NCBI RefSeq assembly: GCF_039832105.1
Contig: NZ_JBDOHS010000014.1
Span: 1-64,000, forward strand
Length of the DNA: 64,000 bases
DNA from: Dorea_A sp016295505
GTDB taxonomy: Bacteria; Bacillota; Clostridia; Lachnospirales; Lachnospiraceae
Reading direction: 5' to 3'
Shown: positions 6,455-15,296 of the stretch, in pieces
How the letters are laid out: every line of letters starts with the position of its first letter
Numbering within the stretch: position 1 is the first letter of the stretch
Program-made: the position numbers and the translations under genes
The notes under the pieces: generated by a model
What the model was told of the DNA's origin: nothing
What the model saw: only the letters and a program-made list of their open reading frames with translations
Databases searched by the model: none

Positions 6455-9400
6455 TTAAATATCAAATCCACCCTCTAATATGAATGTTCGCAGCAGGTGA
6501 TCTAATTTTGCCCGAACTTTCCGCTTTGGTATATCTGTATTTTCTTTTTCATCAAAATATCGCTTTGCTGTCTCAATATCTATGTTTTGAATCAATTCAT
6601 CATATTGGCCAAATGCATTAATGTCCTCTTCCGTAACATGTTTTTCCATAATCTGTCTCAGTTTCTGTTCATAGATTCCCAGGCGCTCTGCAAAGGTACT
6701 GATCTGATCGCTTTTCGCCCTCGTCTGATATTCAACGATGTATTCTCTCACATTTTTTTCATCACTGACTACCAAATCATGGTTCTGTATGTCTTTCAGA
6801 AGAAGATTGGCAAATTTTTGTTCTTCCTGGGAAAGGCTGGAAAAAGATCGATGAAGTTCATTTAACATATGGTTAATCGTTTCTTCGTCTGCATGATCAT
6901 TTAGCAGCTTAACATACTTTTTAAATCGGCTGTCCATATAATCAGAATCAATTTTTTCAGTAGATAATGACATCAGATAAGGATCGATATCATATGCTTC
7001 ATCAACGCTGTCCCCCGCATCTCTTCCGCGGCTTAATTCTTTATACCGCTGCAATAAAGAATCAAAAGTATGTTCATCAAATTTAAGCGAATAACTTTCC
7101 TTTTCTCCATCGACGGTATCGAATTCATAAGTCAGTTCTTTCCATATGAAGCCCTGTACCTTCGCCGGTTCCAAATGCTGGTTTATCTCCCGGAATAACC
7201 TGGCGAACTTCCGCTTCTCAGTCACATCATCCGGAAGCCTGGAAAAGTCAGATATGCCTGCCACTTCAAACAGTCTATGTATCTCCTCGTAACATTTGTT
7301 CATTGCTTCCAGATTTTCTTTTAATTTCGGGACAAAGATGCCGTATGGCTTATTGCCGGAATACTGTTCAAACGCATATTCCACAATGTTTTTCATGGTG
7401 TAAGGTCTTCTGTAATAACGGATAATTCCATGTGATTTATCATCTGTAAAAACACGATTCGTTCTGGAAAAGGCCTGGATAATCATCTCAATGTTCGTCC
7501 ATTTATAGAACTTATCCATGTATAAGGTATTTAACCACTTTGAATCATAGCCGGTAAGCATCTGATCCACAACAATCAGAAGATCCAGACACTTTTCCGG
7601 TTCATTTTCGATTGCCACATATGCGTCTTTGTGCGCCAGTCTGGCACACACATCTCTTTTAAATGCCGCATAACCGGGTATATTATACTTCACACCAAAA
7701 GTATTCTCATAATCAATTAATATTTCTGCTATTCCTTCTATCTTATCGAAAGATTTCTGGTTATTGCCGTCATGAGGATCAAACACAGCAGTAATCTTAA
7801 GCCCGGAATTTCTTGATTTAATTTCATGATAATACTTGATAGCTTCCGGAATACTGCTTGTTGCCAGCATCGCATGAAACTTACCGTTATGACTCTGCGG
7901 AATCCAGTTTTGAAGAATATCATCTACAACCGCCGTTCTATGTTCATCCCTGTCATACTGTGCATCCGTCAACTGCCCCTCAATACTTTCTAACTCATTC
8001 CCTTCTTCGTCCAGATCAGCACCCATAGGAACTTCATTCATCCAATGGTAATAGATGGCTTCTTTTCTTGCATTTCCAAATATCTCTGTCACATCATCAA
8101 CTTTTGCTTTTTCCAGTGCAATTGCCGTTCTCAAATCATAATCTTTATATGTCGGCTGAGGAATAGTATCAAACCCAAGCACATTTCCGTCCCTCATTCC
8201 GTCTGCAATGGTATATCTCGTTCCCTTCAGTTCATCCCCAAACACATCTGCAGTAGTTGTATCTTTCTTCTTATTAATCTCAAGAATTGGAGTTCCAGAA
8301 AATCCAATAAAAATTGCTCTGGGAAATGTATGTTTAATCGTTGCCAGCATGTCCCCAAATACACTTCGGTGACATTCATCCACAATAAATACAATTCTTT
8401 TTTGATTTATTTTTTGAATGTCTGCGATATTGATGCTTTCGTCCGGCTTTATCCGACTCATTTTCTGAATAGATGTAACAATCAAGGTATCTTTTGCAGA
8501 ATCACTCTTTAATTTTCCCACAAGAATTTCCGTATTTTCAGTAGACTGCACCTCATCAGTTTCATCTGCAAATCCCCGATATTCTCTCAGAGATTGCGTC
8601 CCCAGTTCAATTCGATCCATAAGAAATACAACTTTATCTGCGTCCTTTGAGTTGTCAATCATCTGCGCAGCCTTAAAACTTGTCATGGTCTTTCCTGATC
8701 CGGTTGTATGCCACACATAACCACCGTAGATATTCTGGTCATCCCACTTCATTTCACTGACTCTTCTTGATATCTTGCTGACTGCATAATACTGATAACT
8801 TCTCATTACTTTCAGTGTGTTATCCGTCTGATCCGCAACGGTATAAAACCCAATTAATTCATGTGCCATAGGAATGGACAACAATCTTTCCGCTATCGTA
8901 TTCCAGTCATTGATTGGGTTATTATACTGATCTGCCCAGTGAAAACAAAACTTTTTATTATAAAATTCTGCACGCCCGGGATTTGCAAAATATACACATT
9001 CTTCCGGATTCATCGCCACAAAGATCTGTACTAAAGAAAACAATCCGGAAAACACACCTTCCTGCAGATACTTCACAATCTGATACTGCGCATCAGAAAG
9101 AGGTACTCCACTTTTTTTGAGTTCTACATGAATCAATGGCATTCCATTAATCAACAGACAAAAATCTCCTCTTCGCTTCGGATAAACTTCGTTCCTTGCA
9201 TGAAATATCGGCTGCTCAGCAATCTGATATCTTGTTCTTCCGGCAGCAATTTCATTTCTGTCAAAAATTTTCAGTGAAATCATCTTTCCAAAATTATGAA
9301 CATCCTGTTCATTATCTCTGATGATCTGCACATGACCGCCATTGATAAATCCATTCAATTTCAATGGTGTTTTTAACGCCTTCATCTGTTCCAAAATCTG

Positions 9401-9595
9401 CTGCATCTCCCCCTGGGTAATCGGATAATCTCCCAGACGGTCAACAGATCTGTTATTCTCATATATAATATTTGCCCAGTTCTGTATCAGGTCTTTTTCA
9501 TCTTTGTATCGTAAAACGCCATCCTTCCAGCCTTTTTCTTCGACGAGCGTCCGAATCAAATCGGCTTCAAATCTGGCCTCACTGTCATAACTCAT
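6455..9595 (-). CDS. hsdR: Type I restriction enzyme R subunit (HsdR)
   Basis: This ~1046-aa translocase/nuclease forms the R2M2S complex, pumping DNA and cutting far from the recognition site. The N-terminal PD-(D/E)xK nuclease is visible in RRGDFCLLINGMPLIHVELK (residues ~155-175). The SF2 helicase has Walker A HTTGSGKTMTSF (~305), the DECHRS box II, GFSGTP (motif III) and a motif VI-like AFSRTNRV. A helical C-terminal region binds M/S. ATG at 9595 is chosen over 9613 because GGAAGTGAAGAA precedes it. It appears intact, and lies between a half-size hsdS and a broken hsdS. Confidence 0.95.
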   Translation of the reverse strand: MSYDSEARFEADLIRTLVEEKGWKDGVLRYKDEKDLIQNWANIIYENNRSVDRLGDYPITQGEMQQILEQMKALKTPLKLNGFINGGHVQIIRDNEQDVHNFGKMISLKIFDRNEIAAGRTRYQIAEQPIFHARNEVYPKRRGDFCLLINGMPLIHVELKKSGVPLSDAQYQIVKYLQEGVFSGLFSLVQIFVAMNPEECVYFANPGRAEFYNKKFCFHWADQYNNPINDWNTIAERLLSIPMAHELIGFYTVADQTDNTLKVMRSYQYYAVSKISRRVSEMKWDDQNIYGGYVWHTTGSGKTMTSFKAAQMIDNSKDADKVVFLMDRIELGTQSLREYRGFADETDEVQSTENTEILVGKLKSDSAKDTLIVTSIQKMSRIKPDESINIADIQKINQKRIVFIVDECHRSVFGDMLATIKHTFPRAIFIGFSGTPILEINKKKDTTTADVFGDELKGTRYTIADGMRDGNVLGFDTIPQPTYKDYDLRTAIALEKAKVDDVTEIFGNARKEAIYYHWMNEVPMGADLDEEGNELESIEGQLTDAQYDRDEHRTAVVDDILQNWIPQSHNGKFHAMLATSSIPEAIKYYHEIKSRNSGLKITAVFDPHDGNNQKSFDKIEGIAEILIDYENTFGVKYNIPGYAAFKRDVCARLAHKDAYVAIENEPEKCLDLLIVVDQMLTGYDSKWLNTLYMDKFYKWTNIEMIIQAFSRTNRVFTDDKSHGIIRYYRRPYTMKNIVEYAFEQYSGNKPYGIFVPKLKENLEAMNKCYEEIHRLFEVAGISDFSRLPDDVTEKRKFARLFREINQHLEPAKVQGFIWKELTYEFDTVDGEKESYSLKFDEHTFDSLLQRYKELSRGRDAGDSVDEAYDIDPYLMSLSTEKIDSDYMDSRFKKYVKLLNDHADEETINHMLNELHRSFSSLSQEEQKFANLLLKDIQNHDLVVSDEKNVREYIVEYQTRAKSDQISTFAERLGIYEQKLRQIMEKHVTEEDINAFGQYDELIQNIDIETAKRYFDEKENTDIPKRKVRAKLDHLLRTFILEGGFDI

Positions 9596-9701
9596 TTCTT
9601 CACTTCCATTCAATTCTAAATTCTATATGTATATTAATTGTATTGCAGTTTCTATCCATACAACATACAGCCTTTGCGTTACCAGACATATACTTAGCTT
9701 T

Positions 9702-10250
9702 TTACTTTGGTACAAACATCTTTTCAATCATTATTTTCTTAATAAATTGAAGCATTTTAGCCTTACGCTGATGAAGGGTGATAAGGTGGTCGAGGTTGGT
9801 CAAATAGTTGCCTATTGACACCTGTTCCTGTTTTTCAGGTAAAAGTAAATCAATTTCCATAAGTGTTTCTGCATTCAGCTTGGCACGACTACCACCAACC
9901 AGTAATGACTCAATATCTGCTTGACTGATGGCAAATGCAAGAAACTTGTTGTCTGCAATTTCATTCTTGCCTTGCAGCACATGGGCGTGGTTATTCACCC
10001 AAATACGCCCTTTTACACACTTTACTGGATAATTTTTGAGGTCATTCGCCCCGTCCTCGGCAACAAGAATAAATTCGCCTTCGTGAGTATAACCGTCAAC
10101 ATAATCTTGTATTCCGTTTGCTCCATAATAAGGAGTCGAACCGGGAATACGAAGATTTGCAGCCACAGGAATGCGAAGATTGTCATATCTGTCTGCGACT
10201 TCTCGAACCTTACGCTGTTCCCAAGGATTAGCATTTATATAACCGTACAC
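9702..10250 (-). CDS. hsdS: Half-size type I specificity subunit (single TRD), possibly silent
   Basis: This 182-aa frame holds one TRD (NPWEQRKVREVADRYDNLRI ... AKLNAETLMEIDLLLPEK) and one conserved helix (NYLTNLDHLITLHQRKAKML then QFIKKIMIEKMF). A normal HsdS has two of each. It shares the EQRK boundary and the LITLHQRK helix with the full hsdS upstream, including near-identical DNA repeats. It could be a donor cassette for TRD exchange, or could work as a dimer of half subunits, as shown for artificial and some natural half-HsdS. No clear ribosome site precedes the ATG, which favours the silent-cassette view. Confidence 0.7.
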   Translation of the reverse strand: MYGYINANPWEQRKVREVADRYDNLRIPVAANLRIPGSTPYYGANGIQDYVDGYTHEGEFILVAEDGANDLKNYPVKCVKGRIWVNNHAHVLQGKNEIADNKFLAFAISQADIESLLVGGSRAKLNAETLMEIDLLLPEKQEQVSIGNYLTNLDHLITLHQRKAKMLQFIKKIMIEKMFVPK

Positions 10251-10283
10251 ATTTTTACATACTATGCTATCTATTAATTCTAT

Positions 10284-10727
10284 CTATGCCAACAAAGCTC
10301 CTTCTTGATAAGAACATCGCAAATAATCAGGATTGCTATAGTATACATTGGAATTAAAATATGATATTTCATCACTAATAAAGGAAGCGAACACGTCTAT
10401 AATTGCCTGTGCTTCTTCATCCTTCTCCGCTGTTGCCAAAACAAGTTGCTGATACACCCTTCCAATGGATGTGACAGATGGTACATTATACTTGCAAGTA
10501 GTAACTGTATCAAAATTCCCCTCTAGGATTCCGTATTGTTCAATCCACTCATCAGAAACCTGTTCAAAACTTAGGCAATGATTTACCTCAGCTACCTTCA
10601 ATTCATGTTCCATATCTTTTTTTGAAATTCGTGCAACAATATCTTTTCTATGATTTTTTGTCACTCGTGCCACATACTCTATCATCGTACACACATAATA
10701 TATATCATCATTTCTTTTTTCATTCAT
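10284..10727 (-). CDS. DUF3791-like protein, second gene of a DUF3990 pair
   Basis: This ~147-aa protein starts MNEKRNDDIYYVCTMIEYVA. The part around VSDEWIEQYGILEGNFDTVT ... IGRVYQQLVL resembles the small DUF3791 domain that accompanies DUF3990 genes, with an added C-terminal helix. The start at 10727 overlaps the upstream stop by a few bases and has GAGGAG upstream, so translation is probably coupled. Domain identity is from memory and only moderately sure. The pair could be a toxin-antitoxin-like module with this protein as partner, which is inference. Confidence 0.55.
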   Translation of the reverse strand: MNEKRNDDIYYVCTMIEYVARVTKNHRKDIVARISKKDMEHELKVAEVNHCLSFEQVSDEWIEQYGILEGNFDTVTTCKYNVPSVTSIGRVYQQLVLATAEKDEEAQAIIDVFASFISDEISYFNSNVYYSNPDYLRCSYQEGALLA

Positions 10728-11187
10728 TAATACATTCACTCCTCTCATACCGAAGACAATCCAATGCCTTTATTGTATGAAAACTGATTTGATGTGTTGG
10801 ATGCTGAAATTTAGCATATTCCCAAAACACTTTCCTGCTAATATTTCCAGCAAGATAATCATTCACAAAATTCCAAATTGTATCATCTGCCATTGGTCCC
10901 TCCACTATATCATATGAATGGATCTTTCCTGACCGACACTCTGCAATAAAATCTAACCATTCATCACTCATTTCATTAAATTTCTTAATATTTAAATTCT
11001 GATTCTCCTGATAAGAATATATATTTACAATTCCATTTTCGTTTCGTCGTTCAGCCCATCTACATGCCTGCTTATAACTGTTTGTACAATAAAATCCCCA
11101 AGAGAAATCTTTGGTATATTTAGTTTTTCGTATTTCCGGAAACTCTACAATTTCCCTACTTCCATGATATAGTGTCAACAATTTCAC
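10720..11187 (-). CDS. DUF3990 protein (ADP-ribosyltransferase-like fold suspected)
   Basis: This 155-aa protein has the DUF3990 N-terminal signature: TLYHGSREIVEFPEIRKTKY, KDFSWGFYCTNSYKQACRWA. The LYHGS and GFYCT motifs are reminiscent of the H-G and Y motifs of ADP-ribosyltransferases, a relationship proposed for this family. It has no signal peptide or membrane segment. It lies between hsdS and the half hsdS on the same strand and overlaps its partner gene. Toxin or effector activity is plausible but not shown by the sequence. Confidence 0.7.
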   Translation of the reverse strand: MKLLTLYHGSREIVEFPEIRKTKYTKDFSWGFYCTNSYKQACRWAERRNENGIVNIYSYQENQNLNIKKFNEMSDEWLDFIAECRSGKIHSYDIVEGPMADDTIWNFVNDYLAGNISRKVFWEYAKFQHPTHQISFHTIKALDCLRYERSECINE

Positions 11188-11226
11188 TCAAATCAATCCC
11201 CTTTTCACATCTTATGCTTTACTTAT

Positions 11227-12438
11227 TTATAGAAACATCTTCGCTAACATTGATTTTTTAATATTTTTTAATTTTTCCACCTCTCGCTGATGAAGGGTGA
11301 TAAGGTTGTCGAGGTGGCGGAAATATTCTCCGATTTGTTTCTGTTCCTGATAGTTTGGAATAGATAAATCAAAATCAGATAAAGCTTCTTTGGTTATAGT
11401 TTTAATTGTTCCTCCCGGTGCTTTCCGAGCTTCATCTATAAACTTTTGCTTAATTATATATGCCCAGAAGGTCTTATCAATTTCAACCTTATATTTTTCA
11501 AAGATTAGGACTGTTCTATCTACAAAAGCCCCGTATTGCGTGATCGCAACACGCCCGATACTTCCTTGTAAAGTAACTAACACCGAATTTTTCTCAACAA
11601 AAACACTCATAGGTTGAGCTAATATACTGATTTTCTGTTTGGTATCTTCAACTAAATTCATTTCATCTGATACATCAGCTACTTGAACAAATGGCATTGC
11701 TCCATCGCCATCGTACCATTCACTTTTTCCGTATGGTTGAGGGAACGAACCACGCCTATATGTTGCTACTTCTCCTAACTTACGCTGTTCCCAATCATCA
11801 GTAAATCCGCCAAACCTAATCTCTGGTTTTTTTTCACCGTTTTTAGGAAACATTTTTTCCAACATAGATTTTTTCACATCAACCAACTTGTTATACTTAC
11901 GCTGATGAAGGGTGATAAGGTTGTCTAACTCCTTAAAAAATGTCCCAATTCTCCTCTGCTCATCAACTGACGGCATACTAATAACTGTATTCAAAATGTT
12001 GTCGTTATAAAGTCTTTTAATGGTGCTACCTTCAATCCCTGCCCATTTTACGACAGAATAAAAGCATTTCAAAAATGAATTATCAAGTCTATCATCGTGG
12101 CTTAACCATACGATATTGGAATCTTGAAAATACTCATTTTTGCCTGTAAATTCAACAGTTCTACCGATACTACCAGAAGCAGATATTAGAATATCACCCT
12201 CTTTTGGATAAGGATACTTTGACCTATATTCAGCAAATAACTCGCTTGAAATATAAGCGTCAGCTTGTCCACCAAAAGTCCCAATTTTATAGAAAGGAAT
12301 ATCTCCACTTTCGGAAGTCTGTTCCTTGAAAATACGACGGCACATAGACACAGAGCCTACTTCCCCCAACTTACGCTGTTCCCAATCATCCGTGTATCCG
12401 GCAAATCTTATTTGTGGTTTTTTTCTGTTTTCCTCCAT
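11227..12438 (-). CDS. hsdS: Type I RM specificity subunit (HsdS), full length
   Basis: This ~403-aa protein determines the DNA target of methylation and cutting. It has the standard two-fold layout: boundary TDDWEQRKLGEV, TRD1 (~25-165), helix LDNLITLHQRKYNKLVDVKK, boundary TDDWEQRKLGEV again (~210), TRD2, then helix LDNLITLHQREVEKLKNIKK. The start at 12438 lies just behind the hsdM stop, with GGAGG inside the hsdM end. It is the only apparently intact specificity gene of the locus, so it should define the current methylation motif. The repeated boundary DNA is shared with the half-size gene at 9702-10250. Confidence 0.93.
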   Translation of the reverse strand: MEENRKKPQIRFAGYTDDWEQRKLGEVGSVSMCRRIFKEQTSESGDIPFYKIGTFGGQADAYISSELFAEYRSKYPYPKEGDILISASGSIGRTVEFTGKNEYFQDSNIVWLSHDDRLDNSFLKCFYSVVKWAGIEGSTIKRLYNDNILNTVISMPSVDEQRRIGTFFKELDNLITLHQRKYNKLVDVKKSMLEKMFPKNGEKKPEIRFGGFTDDWEQRKLGEVATYRRGSFPQPYGKSEWYDGDGAMPFVQVADVSDEMNLVEDTKQKISILAQPMSVFVEKNSVLVTLQGSIGRVAITQYGAFVDRTVLIFEKYKVEIDKTFWAYIIKQKFIDEARKAPGGTIKTITKEALSDFDLSIPNYQEQKQIGEYFRHLDNLITLHQREVEKLKNIKKSMLAKMFL

Positions 12439-12439
12439 A

Positions 12440-14983
12440 TTATTCACCTCCAAGCAGTGCTTTGAGGCTGGCTATCCCCTTCATATCAGATTCATTTCCA
12501 CATAATTCGTCCAGCATCGATACCAATGATTTTTCCGCTTCTTTTATTTCTTTTTCTATACCAATAAGTGTAGTTTCATACTTATCACCGAGTGTCTGTA
12601 CCTGCTTGATCAATTCTCCAATTACTTGCTTAGGAATGTCCATTAATTCCTCTTGTAAAGGCCGGATCCATTTTTCTACAAGAAGTTCTTCTGCCTGTAT
12701 ATCAGTAAGAGATTCTATCGTTTCTTTTGTCTTTATATGCAGTGCAGCTGTCAGGTCTTTTATTTCTTTTTTTGTTTCTTTTTCTTCTTTGCTCAACTTC
12801 GTATATTGTTCAAGTATTTCTTTTAATTTCTTCTCGTCTTCTGTCTCCGGATGCTTCAATTCTTTTAATCTTGCAGTTACACCTTTTGCATGAAAGGCAT
12901 CCTGAGCCTCATTTAATATTTCGCTTTCTTTGTCTTCTTCTGCCATCTCCTCTATCATTTCTTCATACTCAGAAATAATCTCTTCAATCCGTCTTTCTTT
13001 TTCTTTTATCTCTGCCAACTGGTCAGAAAGAAATACTCTCTGAACCAAATCAAATGGAAGAATTCTTCCTTTCCATCCATCCTGTACTTCTTTATCTTTT
13101 TTCATAATCAGATTCGGTTCTACTACTTTCACTGCAGCTTTCCCCTCTGTGCCAATGATATCAAAGTCAATCGATATCTTTATCCATTCATCATCCAACA
13201 CCTGATATGCGTGATATTTATCTACTAATGGAATATCTGCCAGTCTTGCAAATATATTGTTGCCAATCTCTATTTCCTCTTTTACCGGCTGCACCTCTTC
13301 CATCTGACGAATCAATCGTTCTTTTATATATTCTTCAAAGTCTTCAAAGCGTTTTTCGTACCTCTCGATGAATCCTTTTACATCCTCGCTGTTTTCTATA
13401 ACATGGCTGATATCTTTACTTCTAAGTTCAGAATAAAAAGCATCGTTACTGACAAACAGCTGATCTTTTAATTTGGGAAAAGCCTGCCAGTATATCGCAA
13501 GATCGTCAATCTCTGAATTCGGGATTCCCCCCACCATACTTGCATAAAGATCCCAGGATTCTGCTTTTTCCGAAGAATCGACATAACGAGGAATATTCAG
13601 ATTATATCCATTGGCACGAATTTCATCACGGCTGACGAGTTTTGCATACTTATCAATCGTTTTTCTCTCTGTGTAAGTATCTACAATTCTTTTGATATCT
13701 GAAGCCCGAAGTATATTGTTTTTCCCACTCTTTACAAATCCCTTGGATGCATCAATGATCAGTACATCACTTTGCTCCCGCTTCTGCTTTAACACCATAA
13801 TAATCGTTGGGATACCCGTTCCAAAGAAAATATTCGCCGGAAGCCCAATAATTGCATCTATGTGGTTTTTCTCAATCAGATTTGTTCTGATTTTTTCTTC
13901 CTCCCCACCTCGGAACAGTACACCATGCGGTAATACAATTGCCATAATTCCATCTGGCTTCAGATGATACAGATCGTGTAAAAGAAAGGCATAATCAGCC
14001 TTGCCCTTTGGTGCCAGACCATACTCACAATACCTTGGATCAGACTCTTTTCCATCCGGAGTCCACTGCTGTGAATATGGTGGATTCGATACTACCGCAT
14101 CTACACGAAGTACCGGCGGATAACTACCAATATCGATAGGCCAGTCATCCTCCAGAGTATCTGCATTTCGCGTAAATAGATTAGAAGGATTAATACCTCG
14201 CATAATCAGATTCATTCTGGTAAGGTTATATGTGTTTTCCTTTAGCTCCTGTGCGTAATACTGAATACTGTCCCGATTCATATATTTGGACGCACTGTGT
14301 CCGATATTGATCAGGAGAGAACCGGATCCTGATGTCGGATCATAAATTGCAATATGATCTCTGTCCTTCAGATGATTTGCAACAATCTCTGATATGAGTA
14401 GTGATACCTCATGCGGTGTATAAAATTCTCCTGCCTTCTTTCCTGCATTTGCGGCAAAATTAGAAATCAAATACTCATATATAAACCCCAGCACATCATA
14501 GCCCTGTTTCTCATCCATGGGGATATCTTTAATCAGCTGAATCAGATCACTGATTGCTTTTGTCCTTGCATTACTGGTCTCTCCAAGTTTGGATAGTCCA
14601 GTCTGCAGGGTATCAAATACGCCATCGAATACTTTTCTGTGGGATTCATTGATTAATCGTTCAAATGCAGACAACGCATCTGTAACATTAGACACATCAA
14701 AATTTTTTCCCATGCTGAGCCAGGTAGAAAACAAATGATCATATGCAATAAAATAACCAAGATTTTTTTTGCACTGATTAACCGTTTCTATATCCTCTTC
14801 TACTAATTCAACAAAATCTTCTTCTTCCCAATCATTTTTCTTTAAGAATTCCACTTCTTTATCTGAAAGGAATTTATAAAATATAAATCCCAGAATATAA
14901 TCCTTATATTCATTCGCTTCAATTTTTGAACGCATTTTATTTGCCGATTCCCAGATTCTGGAGGCCAATTGTTGTTTATTCAT
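12440..14983 (-). CDS. hsdM: Type I RM methyltransferase subunit (HsdM), long form
   Basis: This ~847-aa N6-adenine methyltransferase has the HsdM N-terminal helical domain (MNKQQLASRIWESANKMR), SAM motif I in YDPTSGSGSLLINIG, and catalytic motif IV NPPY (VVSNPPYSQQW). The conventional HsdM portion ends around residue 560. The remaining ~290 residues are a highly charged, coiled-coil-prone extension (KEKERRIEEIISEYEEMIEE and following). Many HsdM are 500-550 aa, so this is a long subtype. The start at 14983 is preferred to 14989 by spacing to AGGCGG. It is the first gene of the RM operon. A weak TGGTCA-17-TAAAAT promoter-like pair lies at about 15045-15075. Confidence 0.95.
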   Translation of the reverse strand: MNKQQLASRIWESANKMRSKIEANEYKDYILGFIFYKFLSDKEVEFLKKNDWEEEDFVELVEEDIETVNQCKKNLGYFIAYDHLFSTWLSMGKNFDVSNVTDALSAFERLINESHRKVFDGVFDTLQTGLSKLGETSNARTKAISDLIQLIKDIPMDEKQGYDVLGFIYEYLISNFAANAGKKAGEFYTPHEVSLLISEIVANHLKDRDHIAIYDPTSGSGSLLINIGHSASKYMNRDSIQYYAQELKENTYNLTRMNLIMRGINPSNLFTRNADTLEDDWPIDIGSYPPVLRVDAVVSNPPYSQQWTPDGKESDPRYCEYGLAPKGKADYAFLLHDLYHLKPDGIMAIVLPHGVLFRGGEEEKIRTNLIEKNHIDAIIGLPANIFFGTGIPTIIMVLKQKREQSDVLIIDASKGFVKSGKNNILRASDIKRIVDTYTERKTIDKYAKLVSRDEIRANGYNLNIPRYVDSSEKAESWDLYASMVGGIPNSEIDDLAIYWQAFPKLKDQLFVSNDAFYSELRSKDISHVIENSEDVKGFIERYEKRFEDFEEYIKERLIRQMEEVQPVKEEIEIGNNIFARLADIPLVDKYHAYQVLDDEWIKISIDFDIIGTEGKAAVKVVEPNLIMKKDKEVQDGWKGRILPFDLVQRVFLSDQLAEIKEKERRIEEIISEYEEMIEEMAEEDKESEILNEAQDAFHAKGVTARLKELKHPETEDEKKLKEILEQYTKLSKEEKETKKEIKDLTAALHIKTKETIESLTDIQAEELLVEKWIRPLQEELMDIPKQVIGELIKQVQTLGDKYETTLIGIEKEIKEAEKSLVSMLDELCGNESDMKGIASLKALLGGE

Positions 14984-15116
14984 GCACATGAACCGCCTTT
15001 CTGTCCCATACTCACTCTCTTTTTCAACGAAAGTAAATCATTACTTGTATTTTACCAAAATTCCTGTGGATTGACCACACCGTTTACACAAAAAGGAGCA
15101 TTCTTGTATATCCTGC

Positions 15117-15286
15117 AATTGCAATCAAAAAGGACTGTTATCTTACACCGGTATGAGATCCGAAATCATGCAATTTTCACAAGAAAAGCCGAGGTAAGCG
15201 ATTTAGCGTCGAGGCGTTCTTGTGAAAATTGCAGATATCAGAAAACTCATACTCCGTATATCACAACAGTCCTTTATGATTCAATT
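15117..15286. repeat. 168-bp imperfect palindrome, MITE-like or structured element
   Basis: Three pairs of arms share one centre near 15201: outer ATTG(C)AATCA..AAGGACTGTT (15118-15139 with 15265-15285), middle GTATGAG/CTCATAC (15151-15157 with 15246-15252) and inner TGCAATTTTCACAAGAA with its exact complement (15169-15185 with 15217-15233). The loop holds a GC-rich GCCGAGGTAAGCGATTTAGC stretch. AATT occurs at both ends. It fills the gap between hsdM and the Fur-like gene and contains no ORF. It could be a non-autonomous mobile element, a cruciform, or a boundary terminator. Confidence 0.8.
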
Positions 15287-15296
15287 CTATCAATTA

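Larger units (their letters stand above)
9763..12390. repeat. Dispersed direct repeats at hsdS conserved regions
   Basis: Two repeat types recur in the same orientation. Repeat 1, GCTGATGAAGGGTGATAAGG, encodes the LITLHQR helix and occurs at about 9763-9787, 11285-11315 and 11897-11925. Repeat 2, CTTACGCTGTTCCCA, encodes the WEQRK boundary and occurs at 10209-10223, 11779-11799 and 12370-12390. Together they bracket each TRD, so homologous exchange could swap or delete TRDs. All copies are in direct orientation, so simple inversion is not expected. Confidence 0.85.

Noticed and set aside
9763..12390. Invertible hsdS shufflon
   Set aside because: All hsdS pieces and repeats have the same orientation, so inversion is not supported; exchange or deletion fits better.
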